The notes: a model not told the origin generated them from the sequence alone. A stretch of DNA of 64,000 nt from Gautieria morchelliformis (GCA_015179125.1 WHVA01000016.1:434001-498000), one strand, 5' to 3'. Positions 32,625-45,955 are shown, numbered from the stretch's first letter. Translations and numbers: made by a program.

Positions 32625-35600
32625 TCAAGGAGCTCTAAGTAATACATCTTTATATACAATGTTGGTTGTGTCCAAACCCTCCTCAAGCAAGACCTTCACT
32701 CTGTTCCAATTGGTCCCTCTTGATACACCAACATACAACTGACCATGTCCAAACACTGGATATCTTAGGTCCAGCCCAACCGTTCCCAAAGACTGTCCCT
32801 GAGACTTGTTGATAGTCATTGCAAATGCCAAACGCACTGGAAACTGCCTCCTTTGCAGCACAAATGGCAACTCTCCCTCTGATGGCTTAATGATGATCCT
32901 GGGGATGAAAGCAATATTGCCTGCACATGGACCTGAGATGATCCTGACCTCCAACACTCTAATGCTTATCCTCACCAACCGCAACCTTGTCCCATTGCAT
33001 AGTCCTTGCTTCTGATCCAAATTGCGTAACAGCATCAGAGGCACTCCAGGCTTGACTTCCAAGCGAGCAGGAGGAAGAGAGCCCTCCTCTATGGAATTCA
33101 GATACTCCACAGGATACCGATCTGCATCGTCGGATTCTTCAATGGAATTTGCGCAGTGCAAGACCTGAGCATCACCTGGAAACTCCCTAAACACCATGGA
33201 ATTGATCTCATTGACCTCAGTGTTTCTGGCACAGAGGATGGCACGCTCCAAAAAGTATTTGTCCTGGGCAGGGACTTGATTGCCAATGCCAGGGTATATT
33301 TCCTGGATCAGATCTTCAATTCCAGGGCCACAAACCATGTGAGGAGGCAGTGAGAACGTATGATCTAGTGGGAGATCCTTTCCCTGGCCCACATTCTGCA
33401 GCCATTCTGCAAACCTGGCTCTGTCAGGGTCATTTCTCACCCGCATGTTCTCTGTCAGATGGAGGACATTGATCTTTGGCCACAGATATGACTTCTGAAG
33501 GGTAGCTCCCACAATATCCTCCTTGGAGCCTTTAGGGACAATTGGGAGAGTCTGCTGAAAGTCACCTCCAAAGGCGACTGTGATGCCACCAAAGGGTCTG
33601 TCAGGCTGGTCAAGGAAATCCCTCAGTGTCCTGTCAATGGCCTCTATGGCATGGCGATGCTGCATTGCAGCCTCATCCCAGATGAGGAGACTGGCCCGTC
33701 TCAGCATGTCAGCCTTGTCAGAGTTCTTTTTGATGGAGGAGAAAGAGCGCTCATGGACAGGAATGGGAATTCCAAGCATGCTATGAGAGGTTGTACCCTT
33801 AGTGAGGATAAGTGCAGCCATTGCAGATGAGGCTACTGCAATCACAATGAGGCTCTCCGCTCTACAGGAGTGGATTAGAGTGTTCCATGTGAATGATTTC
33901 CCGGCGCCACCTGAGCCAGTGACAAAAAACATTTGTCCATCAGGTTTCCCATGAGCATCTCTGGTCAGTGCTGACCGTAATATCTGTCATGCGCAGACCT
34001 TTGCCCCTCATTCAGCTTGGGAACCTCCTCATCAGCCATCTGTCTCTCTTCAACAGGGTCATAGTCCCTCTGCTCAGCTATGAACCTGTTTCCAATGAGG
34101 GCCTCCCACTCGCCTGCCACCCGAGGCATATCATCAAAGCTGCTCAAGGACATTCCACCCTGCTGGAGGATTTTTTCCAAGAGAAAGAGGCCAAAATCAT
34201 AAACCTGATCGTCCTGTGGATCCTGCATACCATGTCTGATTTGGAGCTGATGTCTGAGATCATCACATATGTGCTCCCTGAAGCCATCCCACAGTCTACC
34301 GGGGCCTGATGGATTGCAATGGCCAAGGATGGTGGCAAAGAGATGTCTGAGCTGAGCACCTGTTTTCATGCCACTGGCTTCCTGGAGACACAACCTCAAC
34401 TCCTGATCATCATCCAGAAGTCCCCTTGCACGACAGGCCTCCTTGTAAGTAGCATATTGTATGCCATCCACCGACCTAAGCTCCTCAAAGGATCTAGCCC
34501 CCTTGACCACTGTGAGGAGAGTGCGCACAAAAAACCTCTCTCCTGATCTAGGGTTTGCAAAGTGAAGGCGACCGATGCTATAACCTCCTTGGCGTGGTGT
34601 CCATACCTTTTCCTGTGAGTGCCAGGTAAAATGCTCAGGAAACTCCACATAGAGCAGATCACGTGCTTCAGGGTAGATATCATTGGCCTCAAAGTAAGCC
34701 ATGAGCGGTGTCTTTTTCGCCTCAGCCCTTTCCAGGATGTTGTCCACATCCTGGTCGGGATCAAAGATGATTGTGTGATGGTCCTTTTCATGGACTGGCA
34801 GTGCCATGACTGCAGGCACCTGGGTGTGGATTTCCCGCTCCAGCAACCTCCAACAGGCCTCATGAGCACTGACATAGCGAGCGTCCAGGTACTGCTTAAT
34901 TTCATCCTGGGTGCGACCAAACTCCATGGTGGTCCGATCATGGCCCTTGTAGAGATACTTGTGAATATACTTGATACACCTCACATTGATGGTGAGTTCA
35001 GGGTTGATGTGACACCAGAATTTGAGCAAGAGCAGAGCAGAGTATGGCACAACCCATCTGTTGTCCAGCATGTCACCTCTGACATTGTGCAGCCTTCCAT
35101 CATTGCGACGACAATATTTTGGATATCCATCCTCATTCAGACTGGTTTCCTCACAGAATGGCTTTGGGAAGCCTTTCTTGCACTTGCCATTTTCCATGCA
35201 GGGTGCGTTTGGTTTCATTTGTCCACAGGGACCATGTGTCATCAGCTCACAGACCAACCGGTAGAGGACAGGATGAGTCTCTGGATCAGGGAACTCTGCC
35301 GAAATCATTGAATCCACCTCATGTGGATGTCTGATCTTGGAATCTCGTTCAAACCAGATAAGAATATGCATGTGTGGGAGTCCCCTTTTCTGGAATTCAA
35401 TGGTGTGGACGCGAGCGACGGTCTCCCCAAAAATCTTTTCCTTGACGATCAAGTCAATGAGGTATTTCTTTTTGAGCTGGAACACCCGCGACACCAGGTC
35501 AGGCCTGTCCTGAGGAGATTGCCCGTGCAACAATGCATCCAATACCTCCTGCCAGTTGGGATTGGCAGTCATGGTAATAAAGAGATCTGCCACACCATGC

Positions 35601-37650
35601 TTCCTTGAAATGGCCAGAGAGTTCTGCAGGTTTTGCTGCATGTCCCGTTCCCCCCCTGAAATGTGGCAGGCAGAATGGATCTTGCGCCCAAGTTGTTTGG
35701 ATCTCTGTCATTGTCATTGCGATGAAAGGCATCCATCATCTGGTTATACATCTCAGCACGGAGAGTGTGTTGATTTGTCCTGATCCACCACAGCCTGCTT
35801 TGCTCTGCAGCGGCCCAAGAGTCTACAATGTATTGCTGGAATAATTTGCCAGCGCGCAGGAGTGTTGTAGGTTCTTCTGTTCTCTGGAAGAGACGATAGG
35901 AATGGAACTGAATTTGGGTGACACGCCCACTTCGCTCACGCCCGCCTGGTAATTGGCGATAGCGAATACCAGGTTGCCACCCCAGCTCTCCCCTGGGAAA
36001 GAGCAAGACATAGTGAAGAGAGGCATAGTTTGGATTCATATCGGATACCCTTCGAAAGCGCCCACCTTTGAGCTGGACAATAACATCCCTATGTTCAGGG
36101 ATGATGCCATCTCCAGGAAGAACCACCGCAATCTCATCCGCAGTAGGGATATTATACCTCCTAGGATCCCTGTGTTCCCTGTACGTGAGCCTAGCCCGGA
36201 TCTCACCATTCTGTCCCTGAGCTCTGAGCCTCTCAGCCGCTTGTCTATATATGGGAACATGAGGATTGCATAGGAGGAGCATTTCCTGCAAGTCTCCCAT
36301 GATAGTTGGAGACAGACCTGGGTTACGCGCGTTCCTCTGTGCCAAAGCCAATGCTGGATCATATATATAAAGTTGGGCATACTGTATCGGCCTCCCAGGG
36401 TTAGGGATGAGAGAGCCATGAATATGATACAGTTCGCCCTGCAGCTTGAGGACATATGGACCACGACCCTCCCGAAGCAAATCTAGATCAAACTCGGCTC
36501 CCAAGGAAGTGAATGCAAATGCAGCATTGTACTGCCTGATGTTCTTGCGAAACTGTTTGGCCTCAGGGTCCTGGCCCTCTAAGAGCCGTCTCAATGGCTG
36601 AGGGAGCACTGGCAGCTCTGGAAGCTGCACCTTTCCTTCCATACAGCAATCACCAAATCTGGGCCGCCGATTTGAGGATTTCTGCAGGCGTTCTGCCATC
36701 CAGTGTAATGCTCCACAGTCAGGGCAGGGAATAACCATGGGACCCAGATCATGACGCTGCACATCTGCCTCAATTATTCTAGAGCGACCAAGTGGAACAG
36801 GAGGAGGAGGTCGCTGAGGACGCTGCCGAGGTACAGGGAGTGGCTGAGGAGGCTGAGGAGGTGCAAGGAGTGGCTGAAGAGGCTGTGGAGGTGCAGGGAG
36901 TGGCTGAGGAGGCTGAGGAGGAGCAGGGAGTGGCTGAGGATGCTGAGGAGGTGCAGGCAGTCGCTGAAGAGGCCGCAGAAGTGCAGGGAGTGGCTGAGGA
37001 GGCCGAGGAGGAGCAGGGAGTGGCTGAGGAGGCTGAGGAGGTGCAGGCAGTCGCTGAAGAGGCCACAGAAGTGCAGGGAGTAGCCGAGGCATTGGTCTTA
37101 CTGCATTAGCCTGAGCCCGCAATGCTGCCACTCCTGCAGAACCTACTACAGGAGGAGGAGGAGCTGGTTGTACAGATGCGCGCCTGTGCCTTCCCAAAGG
37201 CTGCAATGCAGCTGCCTGAGCACGCAAGTCTGCAATGGCTGCTGAACCTACTACAGGAGCTGGCTGTACAGGGTCTGGCCTATGTCCTCTCAGGGGCTGC
37301 CATGGTGTGATAACTGCTAACTGAGCACGAAGGGCTGCCACCTGCTCTGTAGGACTGGGATCAGGAGCACGTGATGGTCCCGCAAGCCTTGGAGCAAGTG
37401 ATGGCCTAGCAAGCCTTGGAGGATGTGATGGCCCAGCAACAGGTTGTTGAAAAGGATCAGCTGCATTGCTTCTAGGAGGAGGGTGAGGGATGGCAAAAGG
37501 TGGGGGTGGTGGAGGGAGTGACTGGTCCCGATCTCTGATACGCGCTCTCCGATCAGTGTGTGGTGTCATTAACCGCTGCTCCCTCGCCTGTGCACGCTCC
37601 CGCTGAGGGTTACTCTCTGGAGTAGATGGATCCCTGAGAAATGCAGGCAT
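32625..37650 (-). pseudogene. Helitron Rep/PIF1-like helicase (A3), two breaks
   Basis: The best preserved N-terminal half: a 693-codon frame runs from the MPAFLRDP text through the proline-rich repeats and the PCPDCGALHW motif. A 558-codon frame holds the Rep domain (HMH in GLPHMHILIWF, YIHKYLYKG), and a 435-codon frame holds the helicase (GSGGAGKS, LLIWDEAAM, GGDFQQTLP, YVGVSRGT). Only two frame breaks are seen, a one-base loss near 33985 and a one-base loss beside the C7 run near 35650. Both are small enough to be sequencing errors, so this copy may be nearly functional. Role as in A1. Confidence 0.9.
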
Positions 37651-37690
37651 AAGAGTAGTGAGACAATAAAGCTGCCAATATCAGACTTAC
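37634..37690 (-). promoter_or_regulatory. conserved 57-nt intron splitting the start codon (A3)
   Basis: GTGCAAT then GTAAGT; TTTCTCAG then GGATCC. Splicing makes ATG GAT CCA. Same length as in A1, A2 and A4. Confidence 0.72.
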
Positions 37691-37794
37691 ATTGCACACA
37701 GACCAAGGCAGACTCAGAAGAATTTATTTATTGATTTCTCTTTATCATAGAAACAGAAACAAAATTAACCTAAAAAACAAACATCAATGGCAAG

Positions 37795-38745
37795 GAAAAC
37801 CCACCAGGGGCAGGGATGAGAGCCAGGAATGATGGGGAGGCAGTGAGAGGAGAAACCAGGGCTGAAAGGAAGTCAGCAACTGATCAAAATATTCGAAGAA
37901 AGCACAACAATCAAAAGAAGATAACCAAAAGTGAACATTAATGGAATAAATCACGCACCAGGGGCAGTGATAACAGCCAGGCAAGATGGGGAGGCAGTGA
38001 TAGGAGCAACCTATGTTGAAAAGCAGTCAGAAAATGATTAAAAAAGCGAAAATACCAACAATAAAAAAGAAGATAAAAAAGCGAAAATCAATGGCAAGGA
38101 AAACACACCAGGGGCAGTGATGAGAGCCAGGAAGGATGGGGAGGCAGTGAGAGGGGCAACCTATGCTGAAAAGCAGTCAGAAAATGACTAAAAAAGCGAA
38201 AATAACAACAATAAAAAGAAGATAAAAAAGCGAAAATCAATGGCAAGGAAAACACACCAGGGGCAGTGATGAGAGCCAGGAAGGATGGGGAGGCAGTGAG
38301 AGGGGCAACCTATGCTGAAAAGCAGTCAGAAATGACTAAAAAAGCGAAAATAACAACCATAAAAAAGAAGATAAAAAAGCGAAAATCAATGGCAAGGAAA
38401 ACACACCAGGGGCAGTGATGAGAGCCAGGAAGGATGGGGAGGCAGTGAGAGGAGCAACCTATGCTGAAAAGCAGTCAGAAAATGAATAAAAAAGCGAAAA
38501 TATTAGCAATAAAAAAGAAGATAAAAAAGAAGATAAAAAAGCAACAATCAATGGCAAGGAAAACACACCAGGGGCAGTGATGAGAGCCAGGAAGGATGGG
38601 GAGGCAGTGAGAGGAGCAACCTATGCTGAAAAGCAGTCAGAAAATGAATAAAAAAGCGAAAATATTAGCAATAAAAAAGAAGATAAAAAGAAGATAAAAA
38701 AGCAACAATCAATGGCAAAGAAAACCCACCAGGTGCAGTGATGAG
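37795..38745 (-). repeat. tandem leader repeats, 149-162 bp period (A3)
   Basis: Six or so repeats (starts of ACCAGGGGCAGTGAT near 38107, 38256, 38405, 38567). On the minus strand each has a segment of about 57 nt ending GCCCCTG, then GTGTGTTTTCC or GTGCGTG as donor-like sequence, a T-rich stretch and a TTTTTTAG or TTTTCAG acceptor. The architecture equals that of A1 but the sequence is unrelated. The exon-like segments lack ATG. Confidence 0.65.
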
Positions 38746-39211
38746 AGCCTGGAAGGCACAGACAGAGAAAGCCAGCAAGAGGAGAGAGATAGCCAGTGGC
38801 AGAGAGAGAGAGAGAGAGCCAGCACGCTGCACAGCTGTGTGTTCCTGCGGAGGAACGGCAGACTGCTCGGTCTGAAGCAGCGACCGGTCGCCAGATGTGG
38901 CCAGTTGGGCGCTTGAACCGGTGCTGCTGCGCAGCGTTCTTGGCTCGCGGCTGCGCCGCTCGCGTCCGATTGGCCAGCTGACCAATGCTGACCTAAAACC
39001 TGACATAAGCACCGCCCACAACCACCCACCCCCGCGTTTAACTCTTAGACTAGGTGGATACCCGCGCTTCGCGCGGGGGTGCAAGTCAAATGCCTCGGTA
39101 AGGTCAAACACATCAGCAAGGTCAAAGCCTTGGGGTAAATCAAACTTGGGATAAGTCAAACACATTCGGATAAGAAAATTGCTTTCAGATAAAACACATC
39201 AAGGTAGGTAA

Positions 39212-40517
39212 TGTTATGACCATGCTGCTTGACCAACTCTGGTACCTCCATGCCTCCTCTGGCTCTATTCCGCAATGTCCACACTTTGACCTTTTGATCC
39301 CCTTGTTCTTTACTATTCACATACTTCCCCTTTTGACTCTATTCACCGGCCTTCCCTACTTGACCCTTAGCATAGCAAGTCCGGAGCATCAGGAGGTCCA
39401 TTTGTTCCACTATCAATGTTACGACTGTTCCGCTCAACCATCTCCGCCATATCCGCATATCCTCCGCACCACCTCTGCACCGCCTCTGCACCACCTCCAA
39501 CTCTATTCCGCAACATCTGCACCATCTGCAACCCTCTACCTCGACCCTTGTGATTTCAGTACCCCTGGCCACCTCCAGATACCGGCCCCCGTACTCGACC
39601 CTGAACACAGCAAGATACCATTTCCGTAATTCCGTTTCTTCCGAGGCCTATTTTACATACTCGCCTTGTTCTTTGCCATTGTACTTACCCTACCCTGCAC
39701 CCCCCTTGTCATCCCATTGTTCCGCATTAGTTACTTGCCCTGTATGTCTATCCGATTCCTGCACTCTCCAGAATTTGCTTAGTACCATACCATTGCCTGT
39801 TGCTTCAGCTCTTTGTATAAACCCCCTCATGTATGTCTCCGTTCCTGCAATCAGATAATCAACTTCGATACGTGATTCCCTTCGCACTGTCTCCTGTTCT
39901 TAGCACAGCGAGTTTTTGCTAGTCTTGTCTCCTTCCGCTCCCGACCCTGTGTCCTCCGCCTCTTCCGCCTCTTCTGACCTTTGTTCTCCGACCCTCGAAC
40001 CTCGACTCTCAGTACTCTGTTCCCGACTTCTGCCTTCTCCGATATCTGCAAGTCAATCCCGAAATACTTAGGATGGTAGTTCATCAGGGGTGCAACACAT
40101 AAGTTGAAGCTGTTGTCCCGTCCAGTTCCGACCTCCGGGAATTCCGATACGTAACAATCAATTAGACCCACATTCCCCTTGTTCTTTTGCCTATTGATTG
40201 TTCTTAGTTCTACCCGGCACCCCCTTGTAGTTCCTCTTGTTCCGTATTAGTTACTTACTCCATTTATCCTAGTTACTTTTGCTTGCACTGGAATTGCTTA
40301 CCTCTACCTTCTGACATGTTGTCTCAGCTCTTTGTATAAAACCCAGTCATGTGTACCTCTGTTCTGCAATCAGATAATTGACTTTGATATGTGACTCTCT
40401 TTGCACTGTTTCCTGTTCTTACCACAGCAAGTACTTGCAAGGCCTCTGTCTCTCTGACCTCTGCCTTCCAACTCGATTTCTGATATCCAACTTAACTCGA
40501 TTGTTGAACCCTTACCT
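39212..40517 (+). mobile_element. LTR fragment in C3, interrupted by a solo LTR
   Basis: Starts TGTTATGACC after GGTAA (39207-39211), cut at 40517 by the inner Helitron terminus. Fossil. Confidence 0.82.
39417..40156 (+). mobile_element. solo LTR with 5-bp target duplication
   Basis: Starts TGTTACGACTG and ends ATACGTAACA; ATCAA at 39412-39416 and 40157-40161. Same insertion as in C2 and C4, therefore older than the spread of these three copies. Confidence 0.85.
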
Positions 40518-40549
40518 CTAGGTGGATACCCATGCTTCACACGGGGGTG
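40518..40549 (-). other. decayed inner Helitron 3' terminus of C3
   Basis: Same decayed stem (CCCATGCTTCACACGGGGG) as in C2 and C4. Confidence 0.75.
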
Positions 40550-40644
40550 TAGGTCAAACGCATTGGGTAAATCAAACTTGGGATAAGTAAAACACATCTC
40601 ATTGCAATTGAAAGTAGCTATAAGTAACACATCAAGATAGGTAA

Positions 40645-41292
40645 TGTCTCTACACATATCTGCATGTGCCCAAGTATAGCGTGCATAGCATGTCCTCCAT
40701 GCATAGCCTCGAATATAGCATGCTTATTGTGTCCCTGGCCCACATATAACATGTCCCCAAGTATAGTGTGTGTAGCATGTCCTCCATGCATAGTGTGTCT
40801 CCACATGTTGCATATCCCCAAGTACAGTGTGCATGGCGTGTCCCACATGCATAGCATGTCCCTGGTTTGTAGCATGTCCCCAAACATAGCATGTCCCTCC
40901 GTGTAGTGTGTGTAGCATCCCCCTCAAGTATAGTGTGCAAAGTGTGTCCCCAATGCATAACATGTCCCCCAAGTATAGTGTGCATAGCATGTCCTTTGTT
41001 TGTAGCATGTCCCCCAAGTATAGCATGTGTAGAATGTCCCGTGTTTGTAGTGTATTCCCCTGTAGTGTGTCCCTTGTTTGTACCATGTCCCCCAAGCATA
41101 GTGTGTCCCCACATATAGTGTGCACATCCCCATGCATAGCATGCTTGTCCCCATGCATAACATGTGTGTCTCCACGCATAACATGGGTGTCCCCAAGCAT
41201 AGCGTGTGTGTCCCCATGCATAGCATGCATGTTAGTGTGTGTAGCATGCCCCTCAAGTATAGCATGCATAGCATGTCCCAATGGCATGTGTA
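40645..41292. repeat. 17-bp minisatellite in C3
   Basis: About 38 degenerate units of the CCCCAAGTATAGTGTGC and CCCATGCATAGCATGTC types; shorter than in C1, C2 and C4. Confidence 0.92.
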
Positions 41293-41339
41293 GTATATCC
41301 CCAAGGGCTTCAAAGTGAAGCGAGCAGGGGTTGTTACTT

Positions 41340-42070
41340 ATCATTAACTTTTCGCAAACTCAGGGACATGTATCAATATCTATTTTGTGACATATACAGA
41401 CATAAATAAAATAGTAAAGGAAGCCATATTTAAGCAGCTGCTGTCAATAATTTTAGCAAAGTCAGGATTATCTATTTTTCAAAAAATGTCAAAATAAATG
41501 TTCAGTACATTTAAGCTGAAGTTGTTATTAATTTTAGCAGAGTCAAGATTATCTATTTTTGAAAAATGTCAAAAAAATGCACTGTACATTTAAGCTGACA
41601 ATTTTCACAAAGTCAGGATAATTTATTGACATCTATCTGCGAAAAAATGTCAAAAAAGTACAGTACATTGAAGCAGAGGCTGTTATTAATGCCCAGCCAA
41701 AGCCAGAGAAGCCCTGAGACTGACAGAGAAACCCAGAGCCCAGCCAAAGCCATAGTAAGCCGGCCACCAGTATAGCCAGAGAGGAGTGGCTGGTAAGTGG
41801 CTTTACAGTAAATAAAACAATAAAACAAACCACATTTAAAAGCAGAATCTCATTAATTTTAGAGGGAACTTATTGATGTCTATTTTCGAAAAAAACCTGA
41901 AAAATATTGATATTAAAATACATTTTTTTCAGCAGTCTTTGGAAGGTATTTAAATCTATTTTCAAAAGAAATCACCAAAATATAATACACATGTGACAAT
42001 ACTATGATGAAAAAAAAAAGAACTAATAAAATTACAAACACAAATAAAATAAAATACATTGGAATGCATT
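41340..42070. repeat. AT-rich repeats of C3
   Basis: As in C1, with the same landmark motifs. Confidence 0.7.
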
Positions 42071-42164
42071 AAAAAAGAGATATTACTTACCAATAGATAG
42101 CCAGCCAAGCCAATAGATAGTCAGCCAACCAAAGCCATAGACAGCCAGCCAGCTAAAGGAGGAG

Positions 42165-42302
42165 ACAGCAGACAGAGCTGACAGCAGACAGCACCCAGAT
42201 CAGACAGAGAACAGAGCAGACAGCGGACAGAGCACAGAGCAGACAGCACAGAGCACAGAGCACAGAGCACAGGGCACAGAGCACATAGCGGACAGCAGAC
42301 AG
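42165..42302. repeat. CAGACAG/CACAGAG microsatellite
   Basis: Mixed CAGACAG and CACAGAG units before the TATA region. Confidence 0.8.
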
Positions 42303-42350
42303 AGGAATCACCGGTTGGGCAGGTTCCTGGCGTTATGTCCTTACCGTTCG

Positions 42351-42360
42351 GCCTTTATAC
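42351..42360 (-). promoter_or_regulatory. TATA box of C3
   Basis: Minus-strand GTATAAAGGC, conserved with the other composites. Confidence 0.5.
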
Positions 42361-42753
42361 CGTGCGCGCGTGTCGTGCACGGACCACACTCGCGTATGCG
42401 CGCTCTGGTCGCGAACGGGTCACGTGACCACTGCGCAGCGTTCTCTCGCGGCTGCGCCGCTCGCGCGCTCCGCTGACAAACTAATGACCAAGCATTGGTC
42501 AGCATTTGTCAGCGCGCCCACAACCTCCCACCTAGGCGCTTTCATATAGTGTAACTAGGTGGATACCCGCGCTTCGCGCGGGGGTGCAAGTCAAACGCCT
42601 CGGTAAGGTCAAACGCATCAGCAAGGTCAAACGCCTTGGGTAAATAAAACTTGGGATAAGTCAAACATATTCGGATAAGAAAACTTCTTTCAGATAAGTA
42701 AAACTCATCTTATTGATTGAAAGTAGCTCTAAGTAACACATCAAGGCAGGTAA

Positions 42754-44050
42754 TGTTATGACCATGCTGCTTGACCAACTCTGGTACCTCCATGCCTCCT
42801 CTGGCTCAATTCCGCAACGTCCACACTTTGACCTTTTCATCCCCTTGTTCTTTACTATTCACATACTTCCCCTTTTGACTCTATTCACCGGCCTTCCCTA
42901 CTTGACCCTTAGCATAGCAAGTCCGGAGCATCAGGAGATCCATTTGTTCCACAATCAATGTTATGACTGTTCCGCTCAACCATCTCCGCCATATCCGCAT
43001 ATCCTCCGCACCACCTCTGCACCGCCTCCGCACCACCTCCGACTCTATTCCATAACATCCGCACCATCTGCAACCCTCTACCTCGACCCTTGTGATTTCA
43101 GTACCCCTGGCCACCTCCAGATACCGGCCCCCGTACTCCACCCTGAACACAGCAAGATACCATTTCCGTAATTCCGTTTCTTCCGAGGCCTATTGTACTT
43201 ACTCGCCTTGTTCTTTGCCATTGTACTTACCCTACCCTGCCACCCCCTTGTCATCCCATTGTTCCGCATTAGTTACTTGCCCCGTATGTCTATCCGATTC
43301 CTGCACTCTCCAGAATTTGCTTAGTACCATACCATTACCTGTTGCTTCAGCTCTTTGTATAAAACCCCCTCATGTATGTCTCCGTTCCTGCAATCAGATA
43401 ATCAACTTCGATACGTGATTCCCTTCAAACTGTCTCCTGTTCTTAGCACAGCGAGTTTTGCTAGTCTTGTCCCCTTCCGCTCTCGACCCTCTGTCCTCCG
43501 CCTCTTCCGACCTTTGTTCTCCGACCCTCGAACCTCGACTCTCAGTACTCTGTTCCCGACTTCTGCCTTCTCCGATATCCGCAAGTCAATCCCGAAATAC
43601 TTAGGATGGTAGTTCATCAGGGGCACAACACATAAGTTGAAGCCGTTGTCCTTTCCAGTTCTGACCTCTGGGAATTCCAATACGTAACAATCAATTAGAC
43701 CCACATTCCCCTTGTTCTTTTGCCTATTGATTGTACTTAGTTCCACCCGGCACCCCCTTGTAGTTCCTCTTGTTCCGTATTAGTTACTTACTCCATTTAT
43801 CCTAGTTACTTTTGCTTGCACTGGAATTGCTTACCTCTACCTTCTGACATGTTGTCTCAGCTCTTTGTATAAAACCCAGTCATGTGTGCCTCTATTCTGC
43901 AATCAGATAATTGACTTTGATATGTGACTCCCTTTGCACTGTTTCCTATTCTTACCACAGCAAGTACTTGCAAGGCCTCTGTCTCTCTGACCTCTGCCTT
44001 CCAACTCGATTTCTGATATCCAATTTAACTCAATTCTTGACCCCTTACCT
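42754..44050 (+). mobile_element. LTR fragment in C4, interrupted by a solo LTR
   Basis: Starts TGTTATGACC after GGTAA (42749-42753), cut at 44050 by the inner Helitron terminus. Fossil. Confidence 0.82.
42959..43689 (+). mobile_element. solo LTR with 5-bp target duplication
   Basis: Starts TGTTATGACTG and ends ATACGTAACA; ATCAA at 42954-42958 and 43690-43694. Confidence 0.85.
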
Positions 44051-44082
44051 CTAGGTGGATACCCATGCTTCACACGGGGGTG
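44051..44082 (-). other. decayed inner Helitron 3' terminus of C4
   Basis: Same decayed hairpin as in C2 and C3. Confidence 0.75.
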
Positions 44083-44177
44083 TAGGTCAAACGCATTGGG
44101 TAAATCAAACTTGGGATAAGTAAAACACATCTCATTGCAATTGAAAGTAGCTATAAGTAACACATCAAGATAGGTAA

Positions 44178-45048
44178 TGTCTCTATGCATGTCTGCATGT
44201 GCCCAAGTATAGTGTGCATAGCCTTGAATATAGCATGCTTATTGTGTCCCTGGTTTGTAACATGCACACATAACATGTCCCCAAGTATAGTGTGCGTAGC
44301 ATGTCCTCCATGCATAGTGTGTCTCCACATGTAGCATGTCACCAAGTACAGTGTGCATGGTGTGTCCCACATGCATAGCATGTCCCTGGTTTGTAGCATG
44401 TCCCCAAACATAGTGTGTCCATAAATTATAGCATGTGTGTCCCCCATGCATAGCGTGTCCACATGTGTAGCATCTCCCTACACATAGTGTGTGTAGCCTC
44501 TCCCTCAAGTATAGTGTGCACAGTGTGTCCCCCATGCATAACATGTCCCCCAAGGATAGCACGTATAGAATGTCCCTTGTTTTTCCCCATGCATAGTGTG
44601 CGTAGTGTGTCTCTTGTTTGTACCGTGTCCCCCAATCATAGTGTGTCTGTCCCCAAGCATAGTATGTCCCCAAGCATAGTATGTCCCCAAGCATAGTGTA
44701 TCCCACCATATAGTGTGCACATCCCCATACATAGTGTGTGTGTGCCCATGCATAGCATGCTTGTCCCCATGCATAACATGTGTGTCTCTACGCATAACAT
44801 GCATGTCCCCATGCACAACACGCATGTCTCCACGCCTAATGTGCATGTCTCCACACCTAACATGCATGTCTCCACGCATAACATGCATGTCTTCACGCCT
44901 AACATACATGTCTCCATGCATAACATATGTGTCTCCATGCATAGCGTGCGTGTCCCCATGCATAGCGTGCGTGTCCCCATGCATAGCGTGCGTGTCCCCA
45001 TGCATAGTGTGTGTAGCATGTCCCAATGGCATGTGTAGCATATCCCAA
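44178..45048. repeat. 17-bp minisatellite in C4
   Basis: About 51 units, nearly the same order of variants as in C2 with one or two extra CATAGCGTGCGTGTCCC units near 44940-44995. Confidence 0.92.
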
Positions 45049-45099
45049 GGGCCTCAAAGTGAAGCAAGCAGAGGCTGTTACTTATCATTTACTTTTCGC

Positions 45100-45780
45100 A
45101 AACTCAGGGACATGTATCAATATCTATTTTGTGACATATACAGACATAAATAAAATAGTAAAGGAAGCCATATTTAAGCAGCTGCTGTCATTAGTTTTAA
45201 CAAAGTCAGGATTATCTCAAAACAAATGTCCAGTACGTTTAAGCTGAAGTTGTTATTAATTTTAGCAAAGTCAAGATTATGTATTTTTTGAAAAATGTCA
45301 AAAAAATGCACTGTACATTTAAGCTCCAACTGTTGTCAATTTTCATAAAGTCAGGATAATTTATTGACATCTATCTGCGAAAAAATGTCAACAAAGTACA
45401 GTACATTGAAGCAGAAGTTGTTATTAATGCCCAGCCAAAGCCAGAGAAGCCCAGAGACTGACAGAGAAACCCAGAGCCCAGCCAAAGCCATAGTAAGCCA
45501 GCCACCAGTATAGCCAGAGAAGGAGTGCCTGGCAGCTTTACAGTAAATAAAACAACAAAACAAACCACATTTAAAAGCAGAACATATTGCCATTAATTTT
45601 AGAAGAAACTTATTGATGCCTATTTTCGAAAAAAACCTGAAAAATATATGTATCAAAATACATTTTTTTCAGCAGTCTTGGGATTTTATTTAAATCTATT
45701 TTCGAAAAAAATAACAAAAATATAAAGCAAATGTGAATACAATATGATAAAAAAAAGGAACCAATAAAATTACAAACACA
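45100..45780. repeat. AT-rich repeats of C4
   Basis: Matches C2 almost base for base. Confidence 0.7.
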
Positions 45781-45879
45781 AATAAAATAAAATACATTGG
45801 AATGCATTAAAAAAGAGATATTACTTACCAATAGATAGTCAGCCAACCAAAGCCATAGACAGCCAGCCAGCTAAAGGAG

Positions 45880-45955
45880 GAGACAGCAGACAGAGCACAG
45901 AGCAGACAGCACAGAGCACAGAGCAGACAGAGCATATAGCAGACAGCAGACAGAG
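45880..45955. repeat. CAGACAG/CACAGAG microsatellite
   Basis: Shorter version of the C2 tract; the main length difference between C2 and C4. Confidence 0.8.

Larger units (their letters stand above)
32442..39049 (-). mobile_element. Helitron A3, long Rep/helicase element
   Basis: 3' hairpin (loop region slightly changed, CACGCGGGGG) and CTAG at 32442, subterminal repeats, Rep/helicase gene 32625-37650, conserved intron, and a leader of 149-162 bp repeats unlike that of A1. The 5' terminus at 39049 reads TCTAAGAGTTAAACGCG and abuts C3. Confidence 0.92.
39050..42554 (-). mobile_element. Helitron C3, composite
   Basis: Outer 3' terminus at 39050, LTR with nested solo LTR, decayed inner terminus at 40518, shorter minisatellite, AT-rich repeats, microsatellite, TATA box, 5' end. 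The 5' terminus at 42554 reads TTACACTATATGAAAGCGC, the same variant as C1, and abuts C4. Confidence 0.87.

Noticed and set aside
38665-39165. 166-codon frame crossing the A3/C3 junction, with FDLTEAFDLHPRAKRGYPP text; a similar one is at 8191-8634
   Set aside because: It spans two elements and reads through the 18-bp subterminal repeats and hairpin; a chance frame.
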